From Gammaproteobacteria bacterium (GTDB taxonomy: Bacteria > Pseudomonadota > Gammaproteobacteria > Arenicellales > Poriferihabitantaceae), in assembly GCA_030432755.1 (NCBI GenBank), contig JAUILZ010000026.1, positions 1 to 39,781 on the forward strand: 39,781 bases of DNA, read 5' to 3'. The notes under the pieces are model-generated. The model ran no database searches. It worked only from the letters and a program-made list of their open reading frames with translations, and had not been told where the DNA came from. The stretch's first letter is position 1; the number at the start of each line of letters is the position of its first letter. Below are positions 17,142 through 24,239 of the stretch, piece after piece. The position numbers were made by a program, and so were the translations under genes.

Positions 17142-17636
17142 ATGGCCGCCAGTGAACAGCCGCTTCGAGGGGCCATCGTCGCCATGACCCGGGACCGGGT
17201 GATCGGCGTGGACGGCGACCTGCCCTGGCATTACCCGGCCGATCTCAGGAGATTCAAAGAGCGCACCATGGGCTGCGTGGTCGTGATGGGCCGGCGCACC
17301 TGGGAATCCATCGGCGCCAGGCCTCTGCCCGGGAGGCGCAATCTCGTCGTCAGCCGCTCGGCGAGAGGCGAACAGGGGGAATGGTTCCGGGAACTCGATG
17401 CCGCCCTCGATGCCTGCGGAGACGCCGATGCCTGGATCATCGGCGGCGGCCAGGTCTATCGCGCCGCCATGCCGCGGCTCAACCTGCTGGACGTCACCTG
17501 GGTGCCGGACTTGGTGTCCCGCCCGGACGCAGTGACGTTTCCCCCCATCAACCCGGCGGACTGGGCCGTGGTTCGGGAAGCCCCGCTGGAAGACGATTCG
17601 CGCCTGGTCAACACGATCTATAAACGCAGGGCCTGA
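17142..17636 (+). CDS. folA: Dihydrofolate reductase
   Basis: A 164-residue enzyme that regenerates tetrahydrofolate with NADPH. The chain shows AIVAMTRDRVIGVDGDLPWHYPADLRRFKERTMG, with substrate-binding Trp (D-L-P-W-H) and the acidic residue in PADLRRFK. VVMGRRTWESIG follows, then the cofactor-binding IIGGGQVYRAAM near 105-116. The length matches bacterial FolA. It lies 23 bases after thyA on the same strand, so co-transcription is likely; the partners form one metabolic cycle. Start is ATG at 17142. The gene converges with the sensor kinase gene, with about 60 bases between the stops and no clear terminator. Confidence 0.96.
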   Translation: MAASEQPLRGAIVAMTRDRVIGVDGDLPWHYPADLRRFKERTMGCVVVMGRRTWESIGARPLPGRRNLVVSRSARGEQGEWFRELDAALDACGDADAWIIGGGQVYRAAMPRLNLLDVTWVPDLVSRPDAVTFPPINPADWAVVREAPLEDDSRLVNTIYKRRA

Positions 17637-17695
17637 TCCCTTTCACCTCGACCGGTTTGGCAACCCGCCGGGCGCAGGCAAATCTGAATCCGGAT

Positions 17696-19225
17696 TTAGC
17701 GGTCGGGCTGGTTGTCCTGGGCGATAAAGGACACCCGGAATCCGCCACGCAGGGATTCGTGGAAGTAGTTCACCAGCGCGCCATTGATGGTGCAGATCTC
17801 GCGCACGAGGTAGAGATCCGCGTCGGCGCCTTTGTCGGAGAAGGGCTCGAACAGGCGGTTGATCTCGTCAGGTCCGACGGGCCGGCCATGCTCGATCACC
17901 TCAAGATGGGGCGCGCCCAGGTGATCGATACGGGTGTGAAGCTCGAGTTCGGACAACGGCTGCACCGCGTTGCTGTGCTCCAGCAGGCTGCGGCACAGGT
18001 TCAGCAGGATCTGCTCCAGCTGAATGGGATCGAACACGATGCTTACCGGGTTTCCGGTCACGCGAAATTCCACCTCGCGTTCGCCATCCGCCTCGTAGCC
18101 GCGCACGAATCCACGCAGCCAGTCCTGCAGGTCGAGCTGGCGCGCCTCGCCGAGCCCGGTACGGCTGCGTTGCAGCACCGACTCGACGATGCGGTCGATG
18201 CGCTGGGCATTGGAACGGATCTCGCCGAGGGCCGCGGTCGATCCAGAACCGTGGTTCGCCTCCATCCCCATCAATTGCGCCGCATGGTTGATGGCATTCA
18301 GCGGATTGCGGATTTCGTGGGCGATGGACGACGCCAGCCGTCCCGACGCCGCGAGCCGGGTCTCGCGCATCCTGAGCGCGAGGTCGGTCTTGTTTTCCAC
18401 CGTGACCAGTAATGACCGATGCAACGGCACCGTATTGATCTCGAGGATGCCGTGGCCGACATTGGTCGTGATGGTGGTGGGCTTTGCCGCGTTGACCGCG
18501 CCAATCAGGCTGTGCGCGAGCTTGCCGCCCACGCGGTCGTCGCGGATCAGCGAACCGATCATGGCGCGCGCGCTGTCATTGATCTGGCGTATGTTGAGCG
18601 TGCTGTCGAGTACCGCGATGCCGACGTCCAGTTTCTCGATCATCAGGCGGTTGATCTGCTGCAGGTTGGCGAGCCGCATGCGATTCTCGCTGAGCTTCGA
18701 TGCCTCCAGCCGCGCGCTGCGATTCACGAAGCCGAACGCCATCGCGGCGACGAAAACGCCGGTACTGCTGATCAGGGGATGCACCAGGCCGCTGAAGTCG
18801 CCAGCGTCATGGCCCGAGAGATAGAACAGGATCGCCATCATCATGGCGACGCAGAGGAGCGCGTAGAGCACCGCGCCGAGCGGTGAGAACAACAGCGCGG
18901 CAAACAGGATCACCACGTGCAGGCCGATCGCCACCAGCGTGGCCGGCAAGCCGGCAAGGAACAAGGCGCCGAGCATGACCAGGTCGATGACCACGGTCAC
19001 ATGGCCGTGCGATGACCGGCGCGGACCGTGCTGGATTTCCTGGTAGACGCCGTACAAAGCGAGGCAGAACCAGGCGAAGACCAGCGGCACGGTCAGCCTG
19101 CCGAACGCGCCGACGAAGCCAAGCAGCAACAGGAACAGGAATACCAGCGCCAGCAGTACCCTGCCGAGATGGTAATAGAACAGCGGCTGCCAGGCCTCTG
19201 TGGCCTGGGCCGCGGAATTGGCCAC
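17696..19225 (-). CDS. PilS-like membrane sensor histidine kinase with degenerate ATP-binding domain
   Basis: A membrane protein of about 509 residues: six or so hydrophobic helices (about 20-170), a PAS-like segment (LDVGIAVLDSTLNIRQINDSAR), then an H-box SIAHEIRNPLNAI with the phosphoacceptor His near 303, as in PilS/NtrB kinases. The catalytic half is abnormal. An N-box-like ILLNLCRSLLEH and an F-box LFEPF remain, but the G1 box (normally D-x-G-x-G) reads EHGRPVG and the G2 box (normally G-x-G-L-G) reads GADADLYL. ATP binding is therefore doubtful. No response regulator is adjacent. Start: GTG 19225, preceded by GAGGTG with a 6-base spacer, is preferred to GTG 19234. It may act as a phosphatase, a scaffold or a receptor for phosphate from another kinase; this is inference. 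Confidence 0.8.
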   Translation of the reverse strand: MANSAAQATEAWQPLFYYHLGRVLLALVFLFLLLLGFVGAFGRLTVPLVFAWFCLALYGVYQEIQHGPRRSSHGHVTVVIDLVMLGALFLAGLPATLVAIGLHVVILFAALLFSPLGAVLYALLCVAMMMAILFYLSGHDAGDFSGLVHPLISSTGVFVAAMAFGFVNRSARLEASKLSENRMRLANLQQINRLMIEKLDVGIAVLDSTLNIRQINDSARAMIGSLIRDDRVGGKLAHSLIGAVNAAKPTTITTNVGHGILEINTVPLHRSLLVTVENKTDLALRMRETRLAASGRLASSIAHEIRNPLNAINHAAQLMGMEANHGSGSTAALGEIRSNAQRIDRIVESVLQRSRTGLGEARQLDLQDWLRGFVRGYEADGEREVEFRVTGNPVSIVFDPIQLEQILLNLCRSLLEHSNAVQPLSELELHTRIDHLGAPHLEVIEHGRPVGPDEINRLFEPFSDKGADADLYLVREICTINGALVNYFHESLRGGFRVSFIAQDNQPDR

Positions 19226-19234
19226 CGGGTTCAC

Positions 19235-20039
19235 CTCACCTCACCGTGTCAACGATGATCCTCCCGTCATCAATAAAACGCACACCAGCGGCCCCTCCGC
19301 ATCATTGGCGGGAGAGTGCGCTCATGTGAGCGCCATCCGGACTCAGTAAATCGCCCGAATAAGGCAGTTGGAACCCGGAATGCGCCGCCACGAATGACGC
19401 ACCGCCACGACGGGTAAATTCCCGAACCCTGTTGCCAACCCGAATCGCTCGGCCTGTGCCGGTACTGCCGGCGTCGCGGGCTGAAAGAATCCGTTCGGGT
19501 ACTTTCCGTCCCGGATCATTTCGCGCTCGGTTCGCATTGTTGGTGTCATTGTCGCTAGTCGCCGGGCAGGACACGGCATGCCGCCCGTTAACCCCGTGTT
19601 GTGCACTGGAAGGCCATTATCGCGCCGCTCCGCCTCCGGATTCTGTGAAATTTTTACGATTTCTCATGCGCCGACGGCCGTTCCATCCGGCCCGCGCCGG
19701 TCTATTTGAACCGAATCCAGACCATCCCACAAGCGCTTTCGCGGGGATGTCCGGTTCCGTTCGCTACGTTCCCTTGCCGTGTAGTGTAACAGTCCTCTCT
19801 TAGCAATTTCGATTCCAACTTTTCGCTTCACGGCAATCACTTGAATAATTATTTCTAACTTGCTGTTTCAACGAAATTTAACCATCCGGTTTCTGGTAAG
19901 GTGGAGTTTCCGGGCGCGCGTATTGCATTGTCCGGCGGGCAAAATTTGCCAGTTACTCCCCTGGAGAGCCAGAATTTGTCAGTGGCGGGGCCGCCGGATT
20001 GCAGGCGCCGACCGGCGGCTTCCATGGATTTCCGGCAAG
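19235..20039. other. Long non-coding stretch (about 800 bases)
   Basis: I see no credible gene here on either strand: open frames are short, Arg/Pro/Ser-rich and lack family motifs. The GC content drops in 19795-19900 (AT-rich around ACTTGAATAATTATTTCTAA). Two short similar units occur at 19938-19954 and 19968-19984 (core AATTTG followed by CCAGT or TCAGT); the first is a near palindrome GGCAAAATTTGCC. A partly palindromic ATCCC...GGGAT segment spans 19724-19748 and resembles the dispersed CTTTCGCGGGGAT repeats of some proteobacterial genomes. The region holds the upstream side of the kinase gene and the downstream side of the oxidoreductase gene, and could hide a small RNA or decayed sequence. 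Confidence 0.5.
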
Positions 20040-22076
20040 CTAAAGCGCTTGGCAGAGCCGGCGCGAATCGAGGATCGCGGCGTGGAGGTTGCGGCTGGCC
20101 ACGGCGTCACCCACGCGATAGAGCGCCAAGCCGCCCGCATCCGGTTGCGGCAATCCGCCCAGGAGCGCGTCGTAATCCGTGACCCCGTCGTTGACCGACG
20201 CGCCGCGAAGCGCCTGGAAGAGTTCGTCGTTGGGGACGGTGCCATGCTCGATCACGAGGTGGTCCACCAGGCGATCGACGAACCGGTCGCCACCGAACTC
20301 GTTCTCGAAAACCACCCGCAGCCGGTCGGAATCCCGCTCGACGCGGCGGATACGATAATCCGGGGTAATGGTCACACCGCGCTGATGGAAACGGCGCAGG
20401 TACATCGGGAAGTTCGACGCCCCCATTTCCGCGCAGGCGTGGCGGTCCGGGGTAACCAGCTCGATTTCGCATTCGCCCAGCGACAGCTGGTCCACGGTGG
20501 ATGCTCCCTGGTGCTGGCCGTGATCGTCGTACACCAGGATACTGCCGCCGAGGGCGCCGCCGGCGAGTACGTCCCAGGTGCTGATGGCGTGTTCCGCGCC
20601 AGGCACGAGCAACGTGTCCGGCAGGCCACCGGTGGCGATGATCACCACGTCCGGATGTTCGGCGAGAACCAGTTCTCCGTCCGCGAAGGTGTTCCAGCGG
20701 ATGTCCACCCCCAGCAGACTGACCTCCGCCGCGAGCCAGTCCGTGATGCCCAGCAGGTCGCGTCGCGACTCCGCACGTCCGGCGAGCAGCACCTGCCCGC
20801 CAAGCGCGCCCGAAGCCTCGAACAACACCACCCGGTGTCCGCGTTCCGCCGACACCCGGGCGGCCTCGAGTCCGGCGGGACCTCCGCCCACGACCACCAC
20901 CCGGCGTCCCGGAGCGTCCGCTGGCATGATCTGCTGGGGAATCGAGTTTTCCCGGCCGGTGGCGACGTTGTGGATACAGACCATCTCGCCCTCACCGTAA
21001 ATCCGGTCGATGCAATAACCGGCGCCGACGCAGGGACGGATGCGGGATTCCTGGCCGCTTTCGAGCTTGTGCACCAGCCAGGGATCGGCAATCTGCGCGC
21101 GGGTCATCCCTACCAGGTCGACGATGCCCGCCGATACCGCGTAGCGCGCCGTGGCGAGGTCGATGATCCGGGTCGCATGTATGACCGGCAGTTTCAGTTC
21201 ACGCCGGAACGCGCCCACGATCTCCAGCCACGGGGCGAGCTTCTGGAACATCGCCGGTACCGCGAACCAGCCGAGTTCCCAGTCGTTGTCGAATCGACCG
21301 ACATTGAGGTTGAAATAGTCCAGGCATCCCTGCTGCTCGTAGAGGCGCAATGCCTCCAGGGATTCCTCGGGCCTGAGGCCATCCGCGCGCCGGCTGTCGG
21401 TGTCGACCCGGGCCCCCACCACGAAGTCGCTTCCCACGGCATCGCGCACCGCTTCCAGCACCTCGAGCATGAAGCGCGCCCTGTTTGCCAGCGAACCGCC
21501 GTAGTCGTCGGTGCGCAGGTTGGTATGGGGCGACAGGAACTGACCGGGGAGGTGGCCGTTCTGCATCACCTCGATCCCGTCGAGACCGCCGTCACGGCAG
21601 CGCCGGGCGGCCTCGGCGTAGTAGTCCGTCACGCGGCGGATATCGTGGCGGTCCATCTCCCTCGGGAAGCCGCGGTGCGCGGGTTCGCGCACCCGTGACG
21701 GCGCCACCAGCGGCAACCAGTCGCCGGCGTTCCAGGTGCTGCGGCGGCCGAGATGGGATATCTGGCAGATGGTCTTCGCGCCGTGTCGATGGACGCGTTC
21801 GGCCAGGCTTTGCAGGAATGGAATGACGCGGTCGCTGCCCACGTCCAGCTGGCCAAACACCGGCGGCGAATCCGGGCCGACGCAGGACGATCCACCGAAC
21901 ATGGTCATACCGATGCCGCCGCGCGCCTTTTCCTCGTGGTAGCGCTGGTAACGTTCCCCGGGCAGGCCGTCCTCCGCGAACGCGGGCGAATGGGGCGTGC
22001 TGACGATACGATTGCGGATTGTCAGCGGGCCCAGCTGGAATGGCGTCAGAAGCGGGTCCGGACCCTCGCCTTTCAT
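20040..22076 (-). CDS. FMN/FAD oxidoreductase of the Old Yellow Enzyme - trimethylamine dehydrogenase family
   Basis: A 678-residue protein with an N-terminal TIM-barrel FMN domain (about 5-345), an iron-sulphur hinge, and a C-terminal FAD/NAD-binding half beginning at VVVVGGGPAGLEAARV (392-407). Barrel features: FGGSSCVGPDSPP, QISHLGRRS, MQNGHLPGQFLSPHTNLRTDDYGGSLANR. Relatives include 2,4-dienoyl-CoA reductase, trimethylamine dehydrogenase and N-methyl amino-acid demethylases. The hinge has C349, C355 and C367, with Ala352 where these enzymes normally have a fourth cysteine; the C-V-G-A-G-Y-C form resembles the demethylase branch as I recall it. Start ATG 22076 (MKGEGPDPLL) was chosen over an upstream frame reaching 22166 without homology. 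It could be involved in N-methyl compound catabolism, but the substrate cannot be told. Confidence 0.87.
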   Translation of the reverse strand: MKGEGPDPLLTPFQLGPLTIRNRIVSTPHSPAFAEDGLPGERYQRYHEEKARGGIGMTMFGGSSCVGPDSPPVFGQLDVGSDRVIPFLQSLAERVHRHGAKTICQISHLGRRSTWNAGDWLPLVAPSRVREPAHRGFPREMDRHDIRRVTDYYAEAARRCRDGGLDGIEVMQNGHLPGQFLSPHTNLRTDDYGGSLANRARFMLEVLEAVRDAVGSDFVVGARVDTDSRRADGLRPEESLEALRLYEQQGCLDYFNLNVGRFDNDWELGWFAVPAMFQKLAPWLEIVGAFRRELKLPVIHATRIIDLATARYAVSAGIVDLVGMTRAQIADPWLVHKLESGQESRIRPCVGAGYCIDRIYGEGEMVCIHNVATGRENSIPQQIMPADAPGRRVVVVGGGPAGLEAARVSAERGHRVVLFEASGALGGQVLLAGRAESRRDLLGITDWLAAEVSLLGVDIRWNTFADGELVLAEHPDVVIIATGGLPDTLLVPGAEHAISTWDVLAGGALGGSILVYDDHGQHQGASTVDQLSLGECEIELVTPDRHACAEMGASNFPMYLRRFHQRGVTITPDYRIRRVERDSDRLRVVFENEFGGDRFVDRLVDHLVIEHGTVPNDELFQALRGASVNDGVTDYDALLGGLPQPDAGGLALYRVGDAVASRNLHAAILDSRRLCQAL

Positions 22077-22247
22077 GGGTATTGCCTGGCTGGTGAGAAG
22101 TGATGCATCGCTACCGGAGAACCCGAAACATTGGAAAATGCTAATGCAGCCCACGGGGTTGATCAAGCATGCCGGAACCGGTGTAACGGGCGATTTCCGT
22201 CTTTCAGACCGGCTCCGGGGTACGGCAAGAATCCCGCGGATTGCGTG

Positions 22248-22274
22248 TTGCGAGTCGAATCAAACTGCTATGAT
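22248..22274 (+). promoter_or_regulatory. Candidate promoter of hspQ
   Basis: TATGAT (22269-22274) is preceded by TTGCGA (22248-22253) with a 15-base spacer, 27 bases before the hspQ ATG. Spacing is short for sigma-70. I found no good sigma-32 match, although hspQ is heat-induced in enterobacteria. Confidence 0.4.
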
Positions 22275-22300
22275 CCCGGCAAATTCTCGAATCCAGTCCG

Positions 22301-22627
22301 ATGATTCGAAGCGCCAAGTACAAGATCGGCCAGGTCGTGCGTCACCGCGTATACGATTTCCGCGGCATCATCTTTGATGTCGATCCGGAATTCGACAATA
22401 CGGAAGAGTGGTACCAGTCCATCCCGGAGGATATCCGCCCGCGGAAGGACCAGCCGTTTTATCACCTGTTCGCCGAGAACGACCAGACGGAGTACATCGC
22501 CTACGTCTCGGAGCAGAACCTGTTGCCGGACGAACGCGAAACACCCCTCCGGCATCCCCAGATCCCGGAAGTCTTCGAGGTGGATGACCGCGGGCGTTAC
22601 CGTACGAGGGCAAACTCGGCACACTGA
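22301..22627 (+). CDS. hspQ: HspQ, heat shock protein / hemimethylated-DNA-binding domain protein
   Basis: A 108-residue protein of the YccV/HspQ family. In E. coli HspQ is a small heat-shock protein that modulates Lon and affects DnaA levels. Family features: KYKIGQVVRHRVYDFRGIIFDVDPEF, EEWYQSIP, the conserved DQPFYHLF and YIAYVSEQNLLPDE. The chain is close to the family length of about 105. Start is ATG at 22301 behind a TATGAT-type -10. It stands alone between the oxidoreductase gene and the Fur-box gene, with divergent and tandem neighbours on either side. Confidence 0.95.
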   Translation: MIRSAKYKIGQVVRHRVYDFRGIIFDVDPEFDNTEEWYQSIPEDIRPRKDQPFYHLFAENDQTEYIAYVSEQNLLPDERETPLRHPQIPEVFEVDDRGRYRTRANSAH

Positions 22628-22660
22628 ATCGCGAGCCCGCGGAACAGGCAAGGGCATGCC

Positions 22661-22693
22661 TTGCTCATAGTTATAATAATGATTATCATTTGC
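22661..22693 (+). promoter_or_regulatory. Promoter overlapped by a Fur box, upstream of the 72-aa gene and oxyR
   Basis: Bases 22675-22693 (AATAATGATTATCATTTGC) match 15 of 19 positions of the Fur consensus GATAATGATAATCATTATC. A promoter TTGCTC (22661-22666) with TATCAT (22684-22689), spacer 17, is covered by the box from spacer through -10, the standard layout for iron repression. The transcript would begin near 22696, about 20 bases before the small gene. Confidence 0.82.
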
Positions 22694-22716
22694 ATCAACT
22701 GATCCGATGATGCATC

Positions 22717-22935
22717 ATGAGCTTTCATATTTTTGCCACCGTCGACCACGGGACGCCCGACCTCGTCATTCGCAATGCCATCACCGGCCGCACGGTACTG
22801 CGTTGGCGTGGCTGCAACGCGAGCGCGGACAGCGAGACCCGGCGGCTGTTCCGTGAACTGATCCTGTTGAGCTGCTGCCAGGAAATGTCCAACGCGCGGG
22901 TGTTCTCCGTCGCCACCCGTGAATCACCGGGGTAA
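22717..22935 (+). CDS. Small Fur-controlled protein of unknown function
   Basis: A 72-residue protein I do not recognise. It begins with F-H-I-F-A-T-V and continues with PDLVIRNAITGRTVLRWRG, which looks like two beta strands; a helical LFRELILLSCCQEM with adjacent cysteines (C63-less count: two Cys in a row near residues 50-51) and a third cysteine near 30 follow. No signal peptide or membrane helix. A Fur box and promoter lie directly upstream, so it is probably made under iron limitation. oxyR starts 36 bases after its stop with a palindrome between. The ATG at 22717 lacks a clear ribosome-binding site, but no other start in frame fits. It may be a small regulator or iron-linked protein; this is not established. 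Confidence 0.65.
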   Translation: MSFHIFATVDHGTPDLVIRNAITGRTVLRWRGCNASADSETRRLFRELILLSCCQEMSNARVFSVATRESPG

Positions 22936-22936
22936 T

Positions 22937-22955
22937 ATCTCTGACTATCAGAGAT
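22937..22955. promoter_or_regulatory. Perfect palindrome between orf72 and oxyR
   Basis: ATCTCTGA (22937-22944) and TCAGAGAT (22948-22955) form perfect 8-bp arms around CTA. It begins 2 bases after the orf72 stop codon and ends 16 bases before the oxyR start. There is no T tract, so it is not a terminator. It resembles a LysR-type operator in size, but does not show the ATAG-N7-CTAT spacing of classical OxyR sites. An autoregulatory site is likely; an RNA hairpin in the bicistronic message is the alternative. Confidence 0.6.
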
Positions 22956-22971
22956 TCAACAGGTGATGACG

Positions 22972-23910
22972 ATGGTAACCCTGCGCGAACTGCAGTACCT
23001 CGTGGCTATCGATGAGCAGCGACACTTCGGCCGCGCGGCGGAATCCTGCTTCGTCAGCCAGCCTACCCTGAGCGGCCAGTTCCGGAAACTCGAGGACCAG
23101 CTCGCATTGCAACTGGTGGAACGCAACCGCCACCAGGTGGTGATGACGCCGGCGGGACTCCAGCTCGCGGAACGCGCCCGCGGCATCCTCGCGTCCGTAA
23201 AGGCCTTCGAACAGCACGCGGAGGCGCTGCGCGATCCGCTCTCGGGAAATCTCGAACTGGGACTCGTCCCTACCCTCGCGCCTTACCTGCTGGCGCGGAT
23301 CATGTCGTCGCTCGTGAACGCGCTGCCGCAACTCAGGTTCCTCCTGCACGAGGAGCAGACCGCGGTGCTGCTCAGGCGCCTGGACGATGCCGAACTCGAC
23401 CTGCTGGTCCTGCCCTGGCGCAGCGAGATGGAGGCCTTCGATCATTTCGACCTGTTCGAGGAGCGCCTGTTGCTGGCGACTTCGCCGGATGACCCGTTGC
23501 TGAAGGCGGACCAGGTCAGGCTCTCCAGCCTCAAGGACCGCCAGGTGCTTACCCTGGAAGACGGCCACTGCCTGCGCGACGACACGATGCATTACTGTTT
23601 CTCCGCCGGCGCACGGGAAGACCAGAGATTTCGCGCCACCAGCCTGGAAACCCTGCGTTTCATGGTCGCCAGCGGCATCGGCATCACCCTGATGCCGGAA
23701 CTGGCGGTGGACCCCAGCCGCGACAACGGCATCCGCTACCGCCGGTTCGCGTCCCCGGAACCTTCGCGCAGGATCGTCGCCCTGGTGCGGCGCGGATTTC
23801 CCCGCATGGCCTGCGTGCGCCAGATCGTCGGCATCATCCGCGAGGTCATGGAGGACGGCGTCGCCGCGCCGAAGCCTGCGCGGCGGGCGTTGAAGGCTCG
23901 CCGCGGTTAA
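22972..23910 (+). CDS. oxyR: OxyR, peroxide-sensing LysR-type regulator
   Basis: A 312-residue transcription activator of the LysR family. The N-terminal helix-turn-helix spans LRELQYLVAIDEQRHFGRAAESCFVSQPTLSGQ. The redox pair is C200 in LEDGHCLRDD and C209 in MHYCF, matching C199 and C208 of E. coli OxyR in spacing and context; RATSLETLRFMVASGIGITLMP is also diagnostic. Oxidation by peroxide forms the disulphide that switches on antioxidant genes. Start: ATG 22972, whose site AGGTGA (22961-22966) is spaced 5 bases; the alternative GTG 22963 and ATG 22966 lie inside that site. It is 36 bases after a Fur-box-controlled gene, so iron may govern its expression. Its stop overlaps the azlD stop on the other strand by two bases. 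Confidence 0.95.
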   Translation: MVTLRELQYLVAIDEQRHFGRAAESCFVSQPTLSGQFRKLEDQLALQLVERNRHQVVMTPAGLQLAERARGILASVKAFEQHAEALRDPLSGNLELGLVPTLAPYLLARIMSSLVNALPQLRFLLHEEQTAVLLRRLDDAELDLLVLPWRSEMEAFDHFDLFEERLLLATSPDDPLLKADQVRLSSLKDRQVLTLEDGHCLRDDTMHYCFSAGAREDQRFRATSLETLRFMVASGIGITLMPELAVDPSRDNGIRYRRFASPEPSRRIVALVRRGFPRMACVRQIVGIIREVMEDGVAAPKPARRALKARRG

Positions 23911-24239
23911 CTGAAACCGGCCCAGGCGAAGAACAGCCCCGAGAGCGGATCCGCTCCGAGCAGGATTCCCACCCCGACCACCGAGGCGAGCACCACGCTG
24001 TCGGTGAACCACATGAGCGCGATCACGCTCGCAAGCGCCACCAGTTCCACCACCGAGCCGCGCCAGGCGGCGGGCGCGAGGATGGCCACGAGGGCGCAGC
24101 CCGGGAGCGTTTCCAGTACCGGCCGCAGGCTGCCGATGTGACGCACCTGCAGGCCGAGCAGGTAGCCGCTCACCCGGGTGAGATACACCACCAGCGCCAT
24201 GGCGCCGATGACCAGCAGGACATCGGTGTTATCTGGCAC
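23907..24239 (-). CDS. azlD: AzlD-family branched-chain amino-acid export subunit
   Basis: A 110-residue protein with four predicted membrane helices (about 6-26, 42-61, 64-82, 85-105). The family form is a small four-helix partner of AzlC in exporters of branched-chain amino acids (AzlCD, BrnFE). Typical pieces: AMALVVYLTRVSGYLLG near residues 13-29, VLETLPGCALVAILAPAA at 41-58, and the weakly polar end ADPLSGLFFAWAG. It overlaps azlC by eleven bases, as expected for a pair that assembles in the membrane. Its TAA stop overlaps the oxyR TAA stop on the opposite strand within one TTAA. Start is ATG at 24239. Confidence 0.88.
   Translation of the reverse strand: MPDNTDVLLVIGAMALVVYLTRVSGYLLGLQVRHIGSLRPVLETLPGCALVAILAPAAWRGSVVELVALASVIALMWFTDSVVLASVVGVGILLGADPLSGLFFAWAGFS

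Noticed and set aside
19247..19252. Perfect TTGACA on the minus strand ahead of the sensor kinase
   Set aside because: A -10 box at the right distance would have to lie inside the start of the gene, and that sequence (CCCGGT region) does not match.
19302..19803. Short frames of about 90-125 codons on both strands in the 800-base gap
   Set aside because: Composition is rich in Arg, Ser and Pro, starts lack ribosome-binding sites and nothing resembles a known family; treated as non-coding.
19860..21698. 612-codon plus-strand frame opposite the oxidoreductase
   Set aside because: His/Arg/Val-rich, no motifs, antisense to a well-supported flavoenzyme; starts in the AT-rich non-coding stretch.
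22934..22959. Classical OxyR tetramer site at the oxyR palindrome
   Set aside because: Only one CTAT lies in place; the ATAG elements expected at N7 spacing are absent (AATA and TCAA instead).
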